Shown: positions 1 to 5,234 of the stretch, piece by piece
Layout of the letters: each line of letters opens with the position of its first letter
How positions within the stretch are numbered: position 1 is the first letter of the stretch
The notes under the pieces: model-generated
Seen by the model: only the letters and a program-made list of their open reading frames with translations
Told to the model about the DNA's origin: nothing
Database searches by the model: none
IMG/VR virus record: IMGVR_UViG_3300000115_000224
Span: 1-22,447 of that record
Source of the DNA: a virus
Length of the DNA stretch: 22,447 bases
Strand: one strand, 5' to 3'
Made by a program: the position numbers and the translations under genes

Positions 1-1
1 A

Positions 2-340
2 GCATTCTACAACAGACGGGCAGCTTCGGCTGCTCGTACCACAACAGACGGCAATACCGTTTGGCTCCATGGTAACAAAATAGCATGGAGAACTGAAGCT
101 GGTGACATCGGCTTTACCCTCGCAGGGTGGCCCACCGTCACAACACGAGATCGTATCAACGGTATACTCGAAACATTCGGATACGGATACTGGGGCGTAG
201 CACAACGCAACCACGATCAGTATCTAATGTACCTTGCCGAAAAGGTCATGCCGCTCGACGATAACGACTCGTTCTACCTCAGTGACCTCAAAGGATTGCA
301 ACCACATCCAGATACAGAGGAAGCGCTACCATGCGCATAG
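2..340 (+). CDS. Hypothetical phage protein, 5'-truncated by the window edge
   Basis: An open frame runs from the left edge to a TAG at 338-340, giving 112 residues of C-terminus with no start codon in view. The start of the visible part reads FYNRRAASAARTTTDGN, followed by a segment with LHGNKIAW, TLAGWP and TTRDRINGIL. From memory this resembles small conserved phage proteins of unknown function that carry the LHGN and GWPTxTTRxRLN pieces. No catalytic motif is recognisable. The end overlaps the start of the next gene by ten bases, which suggests co-transcription. The missing N-terminus prevents a better assignment. Confidence 0.7.
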   Translation, partial: AFYNRRAASAARTTTDGNTVWLHGNKIAWRTEAGDIGFTLAGWPTVTTRDRINGILETFGYGYWGVAQRNHDQYLMYLAEKVMPLDDNDSFYLSDLKGLQPHPDTEEALPCA

Positions 341-528
341 GCGGATATCAAATGAAGGACCTCGGCTATGGTGTCGAGGTCCGCGAATACGAAGCAGGCT
401 GGTCGTTTTTTATACAAGGCGACGATGCACAGCAGTTTCGTGAAGAGTGGGAGATTTGGGAAGACTTAGTTAGTAGCGACTTCCGACACTTCCTTTCAAC
501 CCACGAATACGACACACTGTTCAAATAG
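331..528 (+). CDS. Hypothetical small protein (65 aa)
   Basis: This is a small acidic and aromatic-rich protein starting MRIGGYQMKDLGYGVEV. The start at 331 has an AGAGG ribosome binding site about nine bases upstream, inside the end of the previous gene. An internal Met at codon 8 is a possible alternative start. A central EEWEIWEDL helix is likely. No family is recognised. It lies between a truncated gene and an 81-residue gene, apparently in one transcription unit that ends at the hairpin at 791-812. Confidence 0.55.
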   Translation: MRIGGYQMKDLGYGVEVREYEAGWSFFIQGDDAQQFREEWEIWEDLVSSDFRHFLSTHEYDTLFK

Positions 529-539
529 GAGAAAGCACA

Positions 540-785
540 ATGAAACCAATGTTCGAATGGAACAACGACGAGATCCGCGATTACTACGACCAAAACCCTA
601 ACCTGACCATCCTAACATATGCAGGTATGTTGGGACTAACAGGAAGCGAACTTAAAAACATCCTCATGACAGACGGTAGCGCCGTCGATAAGGAAGAGGA
701 AGCCATGGCAGAGGAGATGTTCAGCGGTCCCGAACCAACCGAATCCCGAACCGAATACTGCTATCGAATGGGCTTCGACATGTAA
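540..785 (+). CDS. Hypothetical protein (81 aa), possible small DNA-binding protein
   Basis: The start has a clear AGGAG at 527-531, eight bases upstream, overlapping the stop of the previous gene. The protein begins MKPMFEWNNDEIRDYYDQ and contains TILTYAGMLGLTGSELKNILM. That stretch could form a short helix-turn-helix (LTYAGMLGLTGSELKNIL), but this is inferred from its pattern only. The rest is acidic. It is the last gene of the leftmost plus-strand block, and a terminator hairpin starts six bases after its stop. Confidence 0.6.
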   Translation: MKPMFEWNNDEIRDYYDQNPNLTILTYAGMLGLTGSELKNILMTDGSAVDKEEEAMAEEMFSGPEPTESRTEYCYRMGFDM

Positions 786-790
786 ACAAA

Positions 791-812
791 AAAGGGGGCT
801 TCGGCTCCCTTT
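791..812 (+). terminator. Hairpin terminator with TTCG tetraloop
   Basis: A nine-pair stem (AAAGGGGGC against GCTCCCTTT, one G-U pair) closes a TTCG tetraloop right after the stop at 785. An A-run precedes the stem and the 3' arm ends in TTT, but no long T tract follows. It probably ends the leftmost plus-strand transcript. The A-run would serve as a U tract for a transcript on the other strand, so it may act in both directions. Confidence 0.65.
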
Positions 813-832
813 CAACTACTATCATAAATAGA

Positions 833-851
833 GTCACGCTAGTCGCGTGAC
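833..851. promoter_or_regulatory. Perfect 7-bp inverted repeat between convergent genes
   Basis: GTCACGC (833-839) and GCGTGAC (845-851) are perfect inverted copies separated by five bases. The element lies in the 175-base spacer between convergent genes ending at 785 and 961. It has no T tract on either side, so it could be a protein binding site or a transcript-end stem rather than a classical terminator. The remainder of this spacer (852-942) shows no gene and becomes GC-rich. Confidence 0.35.
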
Positions 852-942
852 ACATGATTGTTTAAATTGAGCCTCCTTACGTCGGCACAGGTTAGTGTGC
901 TCGACTCCCTCGTTCCTCGGTCGCCTCGCGGGAAAAAATGCG

Positions 943-1005
943 CGCGTGGGGCCGCAGGGCTTACAAATCAAGGCCCAAAACACTCGCCGCGTGGGGCCGC
1001 AGGGC
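943..1005. repeat. Direct repeat of an 18-bp GC-rich unit around the nuclease gene end
   Basis: CGCGTGGGGCCGCAGGGC occurs at 943-960 and again at 988-1005, 45 bases apart. On the minus strand both copies are in the same reading frame. The 988-1005 copy encodes the ALRPHA near the C-terminus of the VRR-NUC protein. The other copy begins immediately after that gene's stop codon and would read ALRPHA again. The core TGGGGCCGCAGGGC recurs at 12707-12720, and a variant is at 5045-5060. The surrounding 880-1010 stretch is visibly richer in GC than its neighbours. Confidence 0.7.
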
Positions 1006-1371
1006 CTCAAGCGCGTCCTTCACGGTCCCGTACTCATGGCCCTCCGTTCCATTCAAACCATCCCTCGTTAAGCTAGGTCCTTGATTTCCCTTAAACAAAT
1101 ATAGCTTCTTGAAGGAAAGATCCTTTACTAAGAAGAAATTTGCGCCGCCTCGCGCCCAATATGCCATATTCCACGCAACTTGATGCGCAGATAAATTTAT
1201 TGCGTTGCTTTTGATTGTTTTGAGTTCTACCCAAAAAGGCACACCATCGGCAACAATGTGAACGTCAGGTATTCCCCCGCCATGCTTGTTTTCAATCCGT
1301 GTTGCAAACCACTTACTCGGCAGGTTCCGCCTTATCGACTTCCAAAAGTTCGCCTCCGGTCCCGTGCTCAT
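961..1371 (-). CDS. VRR-NUC / Holliday-junction resolvase-like nuclease
   Basis: This 136-residue protein is a compact PD-(D/E)xK nuclease. Visible are HGGGIPD with Asp36, an ELK with Glu49 and Lys51, and a following SAHQ with Gln64. This is the order expected for VRR-NUC enzymes, which cut branched or flap DNA. Length fits stand-alone phage VRR-NUC proteins. The ATG at 1371 lies inside the end of the small terminase gene (59-base overlap) and has only a weak GGATA ribosome site. Its position after a terminase subunit suggests resolution of branched concatemers during packaging, which is inference. The C-terminus (ALRPHAASVLGLDL) contains one copy of a duplicated GC-rich element. Confidence 0.8.
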   Translation of the reverse strand: MSTGPEANFWKSIRRNLPSKWFATRIENKHGGGIPDVHIVADGVPFWVELKTIKSNAINLSAHQVAWNMAYWARGGANFFLVKDLSFKKLYLFKGNQGPSLTRDGLNGTEGHEYGTVKDALEALRPHAASVLGLDL

Positions 1372-1864
1372 TTGGTGTTATATCCTTATAACTTGTCTCT
1401 ATTTGGAACGCTTGTGGATACTGTTTCTGCAAAGCCGCAAGTCGAGATGTGATCTCATCCCTAGATAATTGATCAATTGTGTTGATGGTTTCACGCCTGT
1501 CGATAGTCAGGCCCCCCAATGCTGACCGTATTTTCTCTGCGTTGATTGCCGCAGAAAACATCCCCGCTTCCTCTGCCCCACGGGATAATTGAAACAAGCG
1601 TTCAAGCTGTCCGATTGTGGTTACACCATACCGGCGCTCTCGTTCGTCCCTGAGTTCTTCAATATACTCCACAACATGTGGGTAGTTTTTTCCGTTCAAC
1701 AAACGGGAAGCGTGTTCCGCTGCAAGATCCGCTTTGTATCCCGCTTTACGGGCACTCTCCGCATTGCTGTATATGCCTTCGACGACATGTTTAGCAAAAG
1801 TCATTTGACGAGTAGTTAGGATGCGGTCGTGCTTATCTTCAATCTCAGCTTTAATAATCGGCAT
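1313..1864 (-). CDS. terS: Terminase small subunit (Terminase_2-like)
   Basis: The product would recognise phage DNA for packaging. The N-terminal region reads LTTRQMTFAKHVVEGIYS, then NAESARKAGYKADLAAEHAS, LLNGKNYPHVVEYIEEL and RRYGVT. That is the typical order of the helix-turn-helix DNA-binding part of Terminase_2 small subunits, followed by a helical region and a variable tail. The frame opens at a TTG at 1900. The ATG at 1864 is preferred because GAGAAAG lies just upstream and the protein then starts MPIIKAEIEDKHD, giving 183 residues. It overlaps the VRR-NUC gene by 59 bases. No large terminase subunit follows, which is unusual. Confidence 0.7.
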   Translation of the reverse strand: MPIIKAEIEDKHDRILTTRQMTFAKHVVEGIYSNAESARKAGYKADLAAEHASRLLNGKNYPHVVEYIEELRDERERRYGVTTIGQLERLFQLSRGAEEAGMFSAAINAEKIRSALGGLTIDRRETINTIDQLSRDEITSRLAALQKQYPQAFQIETSYKDITPNEHGTGGELLEVDKAEPAE

Positions 1865-1998
1865 CGGTTCTTTCTCAATGTTTCCCTCACAATACAACAA
1901 ACAAAACCAGTTTGTCTATAAAGGGAAAACACCCCCTCGTGCCTCAAAACAGAACTTTTTTATTTTTGTTGATGCCTTGGAACCAGTAATTTTACCAA

Positions 1999-2112
1999 TT
2001 GAGGACACTACCTTGTCCTCAAATAAAAACGTGTCCTCAAACCCAACACCGTATAAACCCTTGTATACAAACAATAAGTAAGAGGGGTGAGGACGGTGAG
2101 GACGGTGAGGAC
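1999..2112. repeat. Cluster of TGAGGAC-core motifs (iteron- or operator-like)
   Basis: TTGAGGACAC at 1999-2008 is perfectly inverted by GTGTCCTCAA at 2031-2040. A further inverted half, GTCCTCAA, lies at 2015-2022. Three perfect tandem copies of GGTGAGGAC follow at 2086-2094, 2095-2103 and 2104-2112. Six copies of the seven-base core (T)GAGGAC therefore fall in 114 bases of otherwise AT-rich DNA. The arrangement resembles binding sites for a regulator or a replication initiator. Confidence 0.65.
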
Positions 2113-2127
2113 AAGATTTTCACTTAG

Positions 2128-2165
2128 AAAAAAAAAAAAAAACTAACGAGGGGGCAAATCCCCCT
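2128..2165 (-). terminator. Possible leftward terminator (G5/C5 hairpin plus 15-base T tract)
   Basis: GGGGG (2150-2154) and CCCCC (2160-2164) pair around a CAAAT loop, with one extra A-T pair. Read on the minus strand, the hairpin is followed after about six bases by fifteen T residues (A run 2128-2142). It could stop antisense transcription from entering the control region or the terminase operon. The gap between stem and T tract is longer than usual, so confidence is limited. Confidence 0.35.
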
Positions 2166-2199
2166 TTAAGGAAAAATAAATAACTTTTGCATTTCCCTA

Positions 2200-2228
2200 T
2201 TGCATAAGACACTATAAGACGTTATAGT
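2200..2228 (+). promoter_or_regulatory. Sigma70-type promoter of the early operon with palindromic -10
   Basis: TTGCAT (2200-2205) and TATAGT (2223-2228) are separated by exactly 17 bases and lie 29 bases before the first start codon of the rightward operon. The -10 is part of a perfect palindrome: ACTATAA (2211-2217), GACG, TTATAGT (2222-2228). ATAAGAC occurs twice (2204-2210 and 2214-2220). This geometry suggests recognition by host RNA polymerase, with a repressor able to cover the -10. A second TTGCAT at 2187-2192 gives a poorer alternative. Confidence 0.6.
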
Positions 2229-2256
2229 AAGGAATACACAATAGGAGGAGCTTGAG

Positions 2257-2517
2257 ATGTATAACGGATGGAAGAACAAAGAAACGTGGCTCGTGAACCT
2301 GTGGTTGGGCGATACATTAACCGAGGACCAAGATGCGGGTGCTGAGATCACTGCTGACTATATAGAGCGACATGTTGATCTTTGTATTGAGGATAGTGCG
2401 CCAGATGTTAATGATTTTGCTTTGGATTTATTGAACTGTGCGTTGGGTGAGATTGATTACCATGAGATTGCTTCGCATTATGAGGATAGCCTAACTTCAG
2501 AGGAGACGGGACAATGA
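2257..2517 (+). CDS. Conserved small phage protein with NGWKNKETWLVNLW motif (DUF7249-like)
   Basis: The 86-residue protein begins MYNGWKNKETWLVNLWLGDT. From memory this matches a widespread family of short phage proteins with an NGWxNxETWLVxLW signature and unknown function. The DUF7249 label is recalled, not checked. The rest is acidic and helical. AGGAGG at 2243-2248 sits eight bases before the ATG. It is the first gene after the strong promoter, so it is probably among the earliest products after infection. Its stop overlaps the start of the next gene as ATGA, which indicates translational coupling. Confidence 0.75.
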   Translation: MYNGWKNKETWLVNLWLGDTLTEDQDAGAEITADYIERHVDLCIEDSAPDVNDFALDLLNCALGEIDYHEIASHYEDSLTSEETGQ

Positions 2518-2924
2518 AACAGCAGGAGATATTTAACAAGGCTGCAATTCATTTGATGGGCATGGATGGCCCGTGCGTTGATGCGGAAGGTGATGCTTGT
2601 GCGTACCGTGGAACGGTATGTGACGAGTATGATGACTATGAGTTCAACGGCCAGAAGTGCGCTGTTGGTTTGTTTATTGAGGACAAGTATTATACGGAGC
2701 ATTTTGAGGGCAGTGGAATAAACGGCGACGCATCTGTTGCTAATGCTGTTGCGTGGTCATGGGGTCAGGAGCATTTAACTGAAGATCAGCTAGAATTATT
2801 GTCTGATTTGCAGAAGGCGCATGACGACATTAATTCTTCTTGGTCTGAGAACATTGTCCTGTCTTTAGATAAGGTGGCCGACAAACATCATCTGCGCTTT
2901 GATCCGAAGGGGTCCAGCGCATGA
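2514..2924 (+). CDS. Conserved phage hypothetical protein with CAVGLFIxDxYY motif (136 aa)
   Basis: The protein starts MKQQEIFNKAAIHLMGMD and contains CAYRGTVCDEYD, then GQKCAVGLFIEDKYYTEHFEG. The combination of a Cys-x-YRG segment with a KCAxGxLIxDxYYxxxFEG core recalls short phage proteins of unknown function usually found in early regions. Four cysteines lie in the N-terminal half, but no clear zinc motif is seen. The ATG overlaps the previous stop as ATGA and its own stop overlaps the next start in the same way. Confidence 0.7.
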   Translation: MKQQEIFNKAAIHLMGMDGPCVDAEGDACAYRGTVCDEYDDYEFNGQKCAVGLFIEDKYYTEHFEGSGINGDASVANAVAWSWGQEHLTEDQLELLSDLQKAHDDINSSWSENIVLSLDKVADKHHLRFDPKGSSA

Positions 2925-3085
2925 GGGATTTAATAAAAAGATCAGACTTATTTGAGTGGTTAGATACCTGCCCATCAGACAAGTGGAAAATTACCCGCGA
3001 CGATTACGGATATGTTGTTATCGGATTTCCCAACGACGAAGATGACATTGATGACTTGTTCGACGAGAAAGGCGAAGCGGCATGA
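2921..3085 (+). CDS. Small acidic hypothetical protein (54 aa)
   Basis: A 54-residue frame starts with an ATG that overlaps the previous stop (ATGA) and ends at a TGA at 3083-3085. The product reads MRDLIKRSDLFEWLDTCPSD at its start. It continues with WKITRDDYGYVVIGFPND and a strongly acidic tail. The YGYVVIGFP strand and even amino-acid use look like real coding sequence. No family is recognised. A 16-codon frame that begins by overlapping its stop is probably not a gene. Confidence 0.6.
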   Translation: MRDLIKRSDLFEWLDTCPSDKWKITRDDYGYVVIGFPNDEDDIDDLFDEKGEAA

Positions 3086-3164
3086 GGTATATTATTCGAG
3101 ACAAGAGCCGAGCTTACGGTGTGAACCAATAGCACCAATCAAGAAACTACGGAGGAGAAAGTAA

Positions 3165-3677
3165 ATGCCTAATCATTGTTATCAGCAGGTTTTTATAGAG
3201 GGTCCACATTGTTTGGTGTCTCGTTTGTGGGATGGATTAACCGAGAACGGTTATGATCCTTACAATGGCGGTCGATGTAAGGGTCCACAGTTTTGTCAGT
3301 TGATTGTTCCGATGCCCATTGAGCAGTGGCAAGCGCCCAAGACTAACTGGCGGGGGCACGAGGTTTCCGGTTGGTATGACTGGCGCGTTAATAACTGGGG
3401 CACGAAGTGGGATGTGTGTGAGGTTACGATTGATGGGGAGTTTTTACCGACCCATCCAGACGAGGACCAGTGGTCTGCGCTACGTTCAACCACGAGCACG
3501 TCCTTTGATTTTAGTTGTTGGACGGCATGGGGTCCACCTACTCCTGTTTGGGACAAGTTGCATGAGATAGGTGTTGATGTTCATGCTACTTATCAGGACG
3601 AGGGCGGCATGTTTGAGGGTGAGTATGCCTATGGTACGGATCGTTCGTGGGAGCCTGAGTTGATGGAGGAGGCGTAA
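3165..3677 (+). CDS. Api92-like / DUF1281 protein with ferredoxin-like domain
   Basis: The 170-residue protein starts MPNHCYQQVFIEGP and has the core WYDWRVNNWGTKWDV followed by an FSCWTAWGPPTPVW segment. This is the signature of the DUF1281 (YubB/Api92-like) family found on phages and plasmids, which has a ferredoxin-like fold and no known biochemical role. The name refers to the fold only, and no iron-sulfur cysteine set is present. GGAGG at 3151-3155 supports the start. It sits mid-operon among early-type genes, so an accessory or host-directed role is plausible. Confidence 0.85.
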   Translation: MPNHCYQQVFIEGPHCLVSRLWDGLTENGYDPYNGGRCKGPQFCQLIVPMPIEQWQAPKTNWRGHEVSGWYDWRVNNWGTKWDVCEVTIDGEFLPTHPDEDQWSALRSTTSTSFDFSCWTAWGPPTPVWDKLHEIGVDVHATYQDEGGMFEGEYAYGTDRSWEPELMEEA

Positions 3678-3928
3678 TGGGACAACGGAGGCTAGGGATG
3701 TCTTGTTCGGATTGGACTCAGACTTTTGGGCACAAGATGCGGGGGCATCGGTACAGCGAGGCCCTTAATCAAACTGATTTTGGATATATTGTGGGGCTGA
3801 CGCAGCACCAAGTGTCTCGATATGAGCGTGGCGTTGTGCCTGTTCCTATGGAGGTTCAGGCAAAGATAAGCTTGGCTGTAGGAATACTAAAGGAACAAAA
3901 AGTTATGGAGGTTGAGATCGATGGGTAA
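3677..3928 (+). CDS. Cro/C1-type helix-turn-helix regulator (83 aa)
   Basis: The segment from about residue 31 (NQTDFGYIVGLTQHQVSRYE) continues with RGVVPVPMEVQAKISLAVGI. It fits the five-helix XRE fold: QTDFGYIVGLT is the first helix and turn, and QHQVSRYERG is the recognition helix. About 30 residues precede the domain. The ATG overlaps the previous stop by one base, with a GGAGG inside that gene's end. It is the obvious candidate to bind the palindrome or the TGAGGAC cluster upstream of this operon, but that link is inference. Confidence 0.8.
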   Translation: MGQRRLGMSCSDWTQTFGHKMRGHRYSEALNQTDFGYIVGLTQHQVSRYERGVVPVPMEVQAKISLAVGILKEQKVMEVEIDG

Positions 3929-4145
3929 GTTGAGTGGATGGTATGAGGGTGAGAACGGCGCGATCCAGTTCTATGTCCAAACGAAAGAGGGAGAGGACAT
4001 GGTTGACGCCCTTGGTCAGATGTATGCGGAGGACCCTGACTTTGGGGATACTGACATGGAGGTTGATTACGATGGCGAGGATGTCACTGCCAAGGTTTAT
4101 GGGATCATGAAGCAAGTGAATTTTATAAAAATAATGGGAGGTTGA
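3921..4145 (+). CDS. Hypothetical acidic protein (74 aa)
   Basis: The frame opens at a TTG at 3912, but the ATG at 3921 is preferred because GGAGG at 3907-3911 sits nine bases before it. The product starts MGKLSGWYEGENGAIQFYVQ and has an acidic middle (DPDFGDTDMEVDYDGEDV). It looks like a small beta-rich domain with no recognised family. It overlaps the helix-turn-helix gene by eight bases. Its translation start region is nearly identical to that of the following gene. Confidence 0.6.
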   Translation: MGKLSGWYEGENGAIQFYVQTKEGEDMVDALGQMYAEDPDFGDTDMEVDYDGEDVTAKVYGIMKQVNFIKIMGG

Positions 4146-4150
4146 GGTCG

Positions 4151-4339
4151 ATGGATGATGATCGTGTAGACCTTCACTATGTTATTTATCGTTTGGGGGA
4201 CATAGTTTCATCGACCAAGCAAAAGGACATGTCTGTTTTGCGTCAGGTTGAGGAGTTCAAGCGCGAGTTGATTTATAACTTGGGCGTCAATCAGTTAAGG
4301 AGAAAGAACCATGGGCAAGATAAAAAACATATTGATTGA
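4151..4339 (+). CDS. Hypothetical protein (62 aa)
   Basis: The ATG at 4151 is preferred over the TTG at 4142 because GGAGG precedes it at the proper distance, in a copy of the 3905-3924 start region. The product starts MDDDRVDLHYVIYRLGDIVS, followed by a charged helix with QVEEFKRELIYNLG. It is probably an all-helical small protein. No family is recognised. Its end overlaps the next gene by 29 bases. Confidence 0.55.
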   Translation: MDDDRVDLHYVIYRLGDIVSSTKQKDMSVLRQVEEFKRELIYNLGVNQLRRKNHGQDKKHID

Positions 4340-4580
4340 GATGCAAGAGACGCCGATTATGGAGGCGTGTTCTGATTGTTGGGGTGAAGGGACTATTGAG
4401 GTTGAGCACCCTCGGTATCGAGGTCCTTCCCGTGACGTTGGTGTAATCGACGTTGAGACGGAGACATGCGAGACGTGTATGGGCGAGGGTATGGTTGAGC
4501 GTTTGTGTGATTGTGGCGCTTTGGTAACGATGTTTATGGGGCGGGACGCAGATATATGTATGGAGTGTGCGGATGCCTAA
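4311..4580 (+). CDS. DnaJ-type zinc-finger small protein (89 aa)
   Basis: Eight cysteines form two zinc-binding arrangements. Cys20/Cys23 and Cys53/Cys56 lie in CSDCWGEG and CETCMGEG, matching the CxxCxGxG repeats of the DnaJ central domain. Cys66/Cys68 and Cys83/Cys86 form a second CxC...CxxC pair. No J domain is present, so it is a stand-alone zinc protein that may bind a polypeptide or nucleic acid. AAGGAG lies eight bases before the ATG. It overlaps the preceding gene by 29 bases and the next by eight. Confidence 0.75.
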   Translation: MGKIKNILIEMQETPIMEACSDCWGEGTIEVEHPRYRGPSRDVGVIDVETETCETCMGEGMVERLCDCGALVTMFMGRDADICMECADA

Positions 4581-4803
4581 GAAGCTTGAAAAGAGGCATT
4601 GGGCCGAGGACAATTCGGTAACTAATGCTGTTCGGGGTTTTCAAAGTCGTTTGAACCAAGGTAGTTCACTTGGGGGGAAGTTGTACGTTCATCTTCCGCC
4701 CTCGAACCGCAAGGAGCGACGGCTTTTAGGTAAGGAACAAAAGAGAAAGAAAGTCATGGTAGCCAAGAAGGAGATAAACGATGTTTCTAAAAATATGGAA
4801 TAG
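4573..4803 (+). CDS. Hypothetical basic protein (76 aa)
   Basis: An upstream in-frame GTG exists at 4567, but the ATG at 4573 has GGAG at 4562-4565 in good position. The product starts MPKKLEKRHWAEDNSVTNAV. Its second half is very basic, with RKERRLLGKEQKRKK, which suggests nucleic acid or ribosome binding. No family is recognised. It overlaps the previous zinc protein by eight bases and the next gene by 23. Confidence 0.55.
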   Translation: MPKKLEKRHWAEDNSVTNAVRGFQSRLNQGSSLGGKLYVHLPPSNRKERRLLGKEQKRKKVMVAKKEINDVSKNME

Positions 4804-5023
4804 GATTATGGCAAAGCGGATGTCGAATGTGCGTCTTACTCGCAAGGAGCAAGTTCTCCACGAGTTAAATCGTGGAGCGGGGACGGCCCGTCAGTTATCG
4901 GATCGCATGGGTTTAAGGTTAAGTATTATTCGCCCTAACTTGTCTGCTTTGCATAAGTCTGGATTGATCCGAGACACTAAGACTTACGCTGGATTAGAGA
5001 TTGTTTGGGAGGTTGTGAAGTGA
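4781..5023 (+). CDS. Winged helix-turn-helix protein (80 aa)
   Basis: From about residue 18 it reads LTRKEQVLHELNRGAGTARQ, then LSDRMGLRLSIIRPNLSALH, then KSGLIRD. This is a classic winged-helix pattern: helix 1, then ARQLSDRMGL as helix 2, SIIRPNLSALHKSGLI as the recognition helix, and a short wing. The ATG at 4781 is chosen because AAGGAG (4768-4773) precedes it. An internal ATG at 4808 would still leave the whole domain. It is a second DNA-binding protein in the same early operon and probably a transcription regulator. Confidence 0.7.
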   Translation: MFLKIWNRIMAKRMSNVRLTRKEQVLHELNRGAGTARQLSDRMGLRLSIIRPNLSALHKSGLIRDTKTYAGLEIVWEVVK

Positions 5024-5027
5024 TTAG

Positions 5028-5234
5028 ATGGGTTTGTTATTAAGCGCGGGACCGCAGGGCAAACGAGCCAAGTGCGAGGTAGTGTGTGCAGATTGTGAGG
5101 AGGAGTGGGTTATGTTTTATTTTCCTGTTTCGGTAGACACCTTAGAGCAATTGACCCGCAGTTTGTGCATTAGTTGTGGCGGAAAGAACCTTGAGTATTT
5201 TGCTGATTGTTTGAAGGATCCGAACGATGATTGA
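5028..5234 (+). CDS. Zinc-ribbon small protein (68 aa)
   Basis: Cys20-x-x-Cys23 (CADC) and Cys47-x-x-Cys50 (CISC) are placed as in a zinc ribbon, with an EEWVMFYFPV strand between them. An extra Cys16 precedes the first knuckle. A zinc ribbon of this size in an early phage operon may bind host RNA polymerase or another nucleic-acid enzyme, but that is speculation. The ribosome site is weak: the nearest GGAGG is about fifteen bases upstream. The N-terminal AGPQGKR is encoded by a variant of the GC-rich dispersed repeat at 5045-5060. Confidence 0.65.
   Translation: MGLLLSAGPQGKRAKCEVVCADCEEEWVMFYFPVSVDTLEQLTRSLCISCGGKNLEYFADCLKDPNDD

Larger units (their letters stand above)
1865..2256. other. 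Non-coding control region between divergent operons
   Basis: No convincing gene lies in these 392 bases. The region is AT-rich and separates the leftward terminase/nuclease pair from the rightward early operon. It contains a cluster of TGAGGAC motifs in both orientations (1999-2112), a 15-base poly-A run (2128-2142), a G5/C5 hairpin (2150-2164) and a strong promoter with a palindromic -10 (2200-2228). Such a spacer could be a regulatory switch region or a replication origin. The sequence alone does not decide between them. Confidence 0.7.

Noticed and set aside
9-51. Direct repeat ACAACAGACGG (9-19 and 41-51) flanking a TTCG-loop hairpin at the left edge
   Set aside because: It lies in coding sequence at an out-of-frame distance of 32 bases and has no supporting context; it may be chance.
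943-1005. Two GC-rich repeats with a 27-base spacer as a mini CRISPR array
   Set aside because: Only two units, the spacer is the coding end of the nuclease gene, the repeat is not palindromic in CRISPR fashion, and no cas gene is near.
3082-3132. 16-codon frame overlapping the 54-residue gene stop as ATGA
   Set aside because: Too short, no recognisable pattern, and the next gene has its own ribosome site downstream. It may only be a remnant or a coupling leader.
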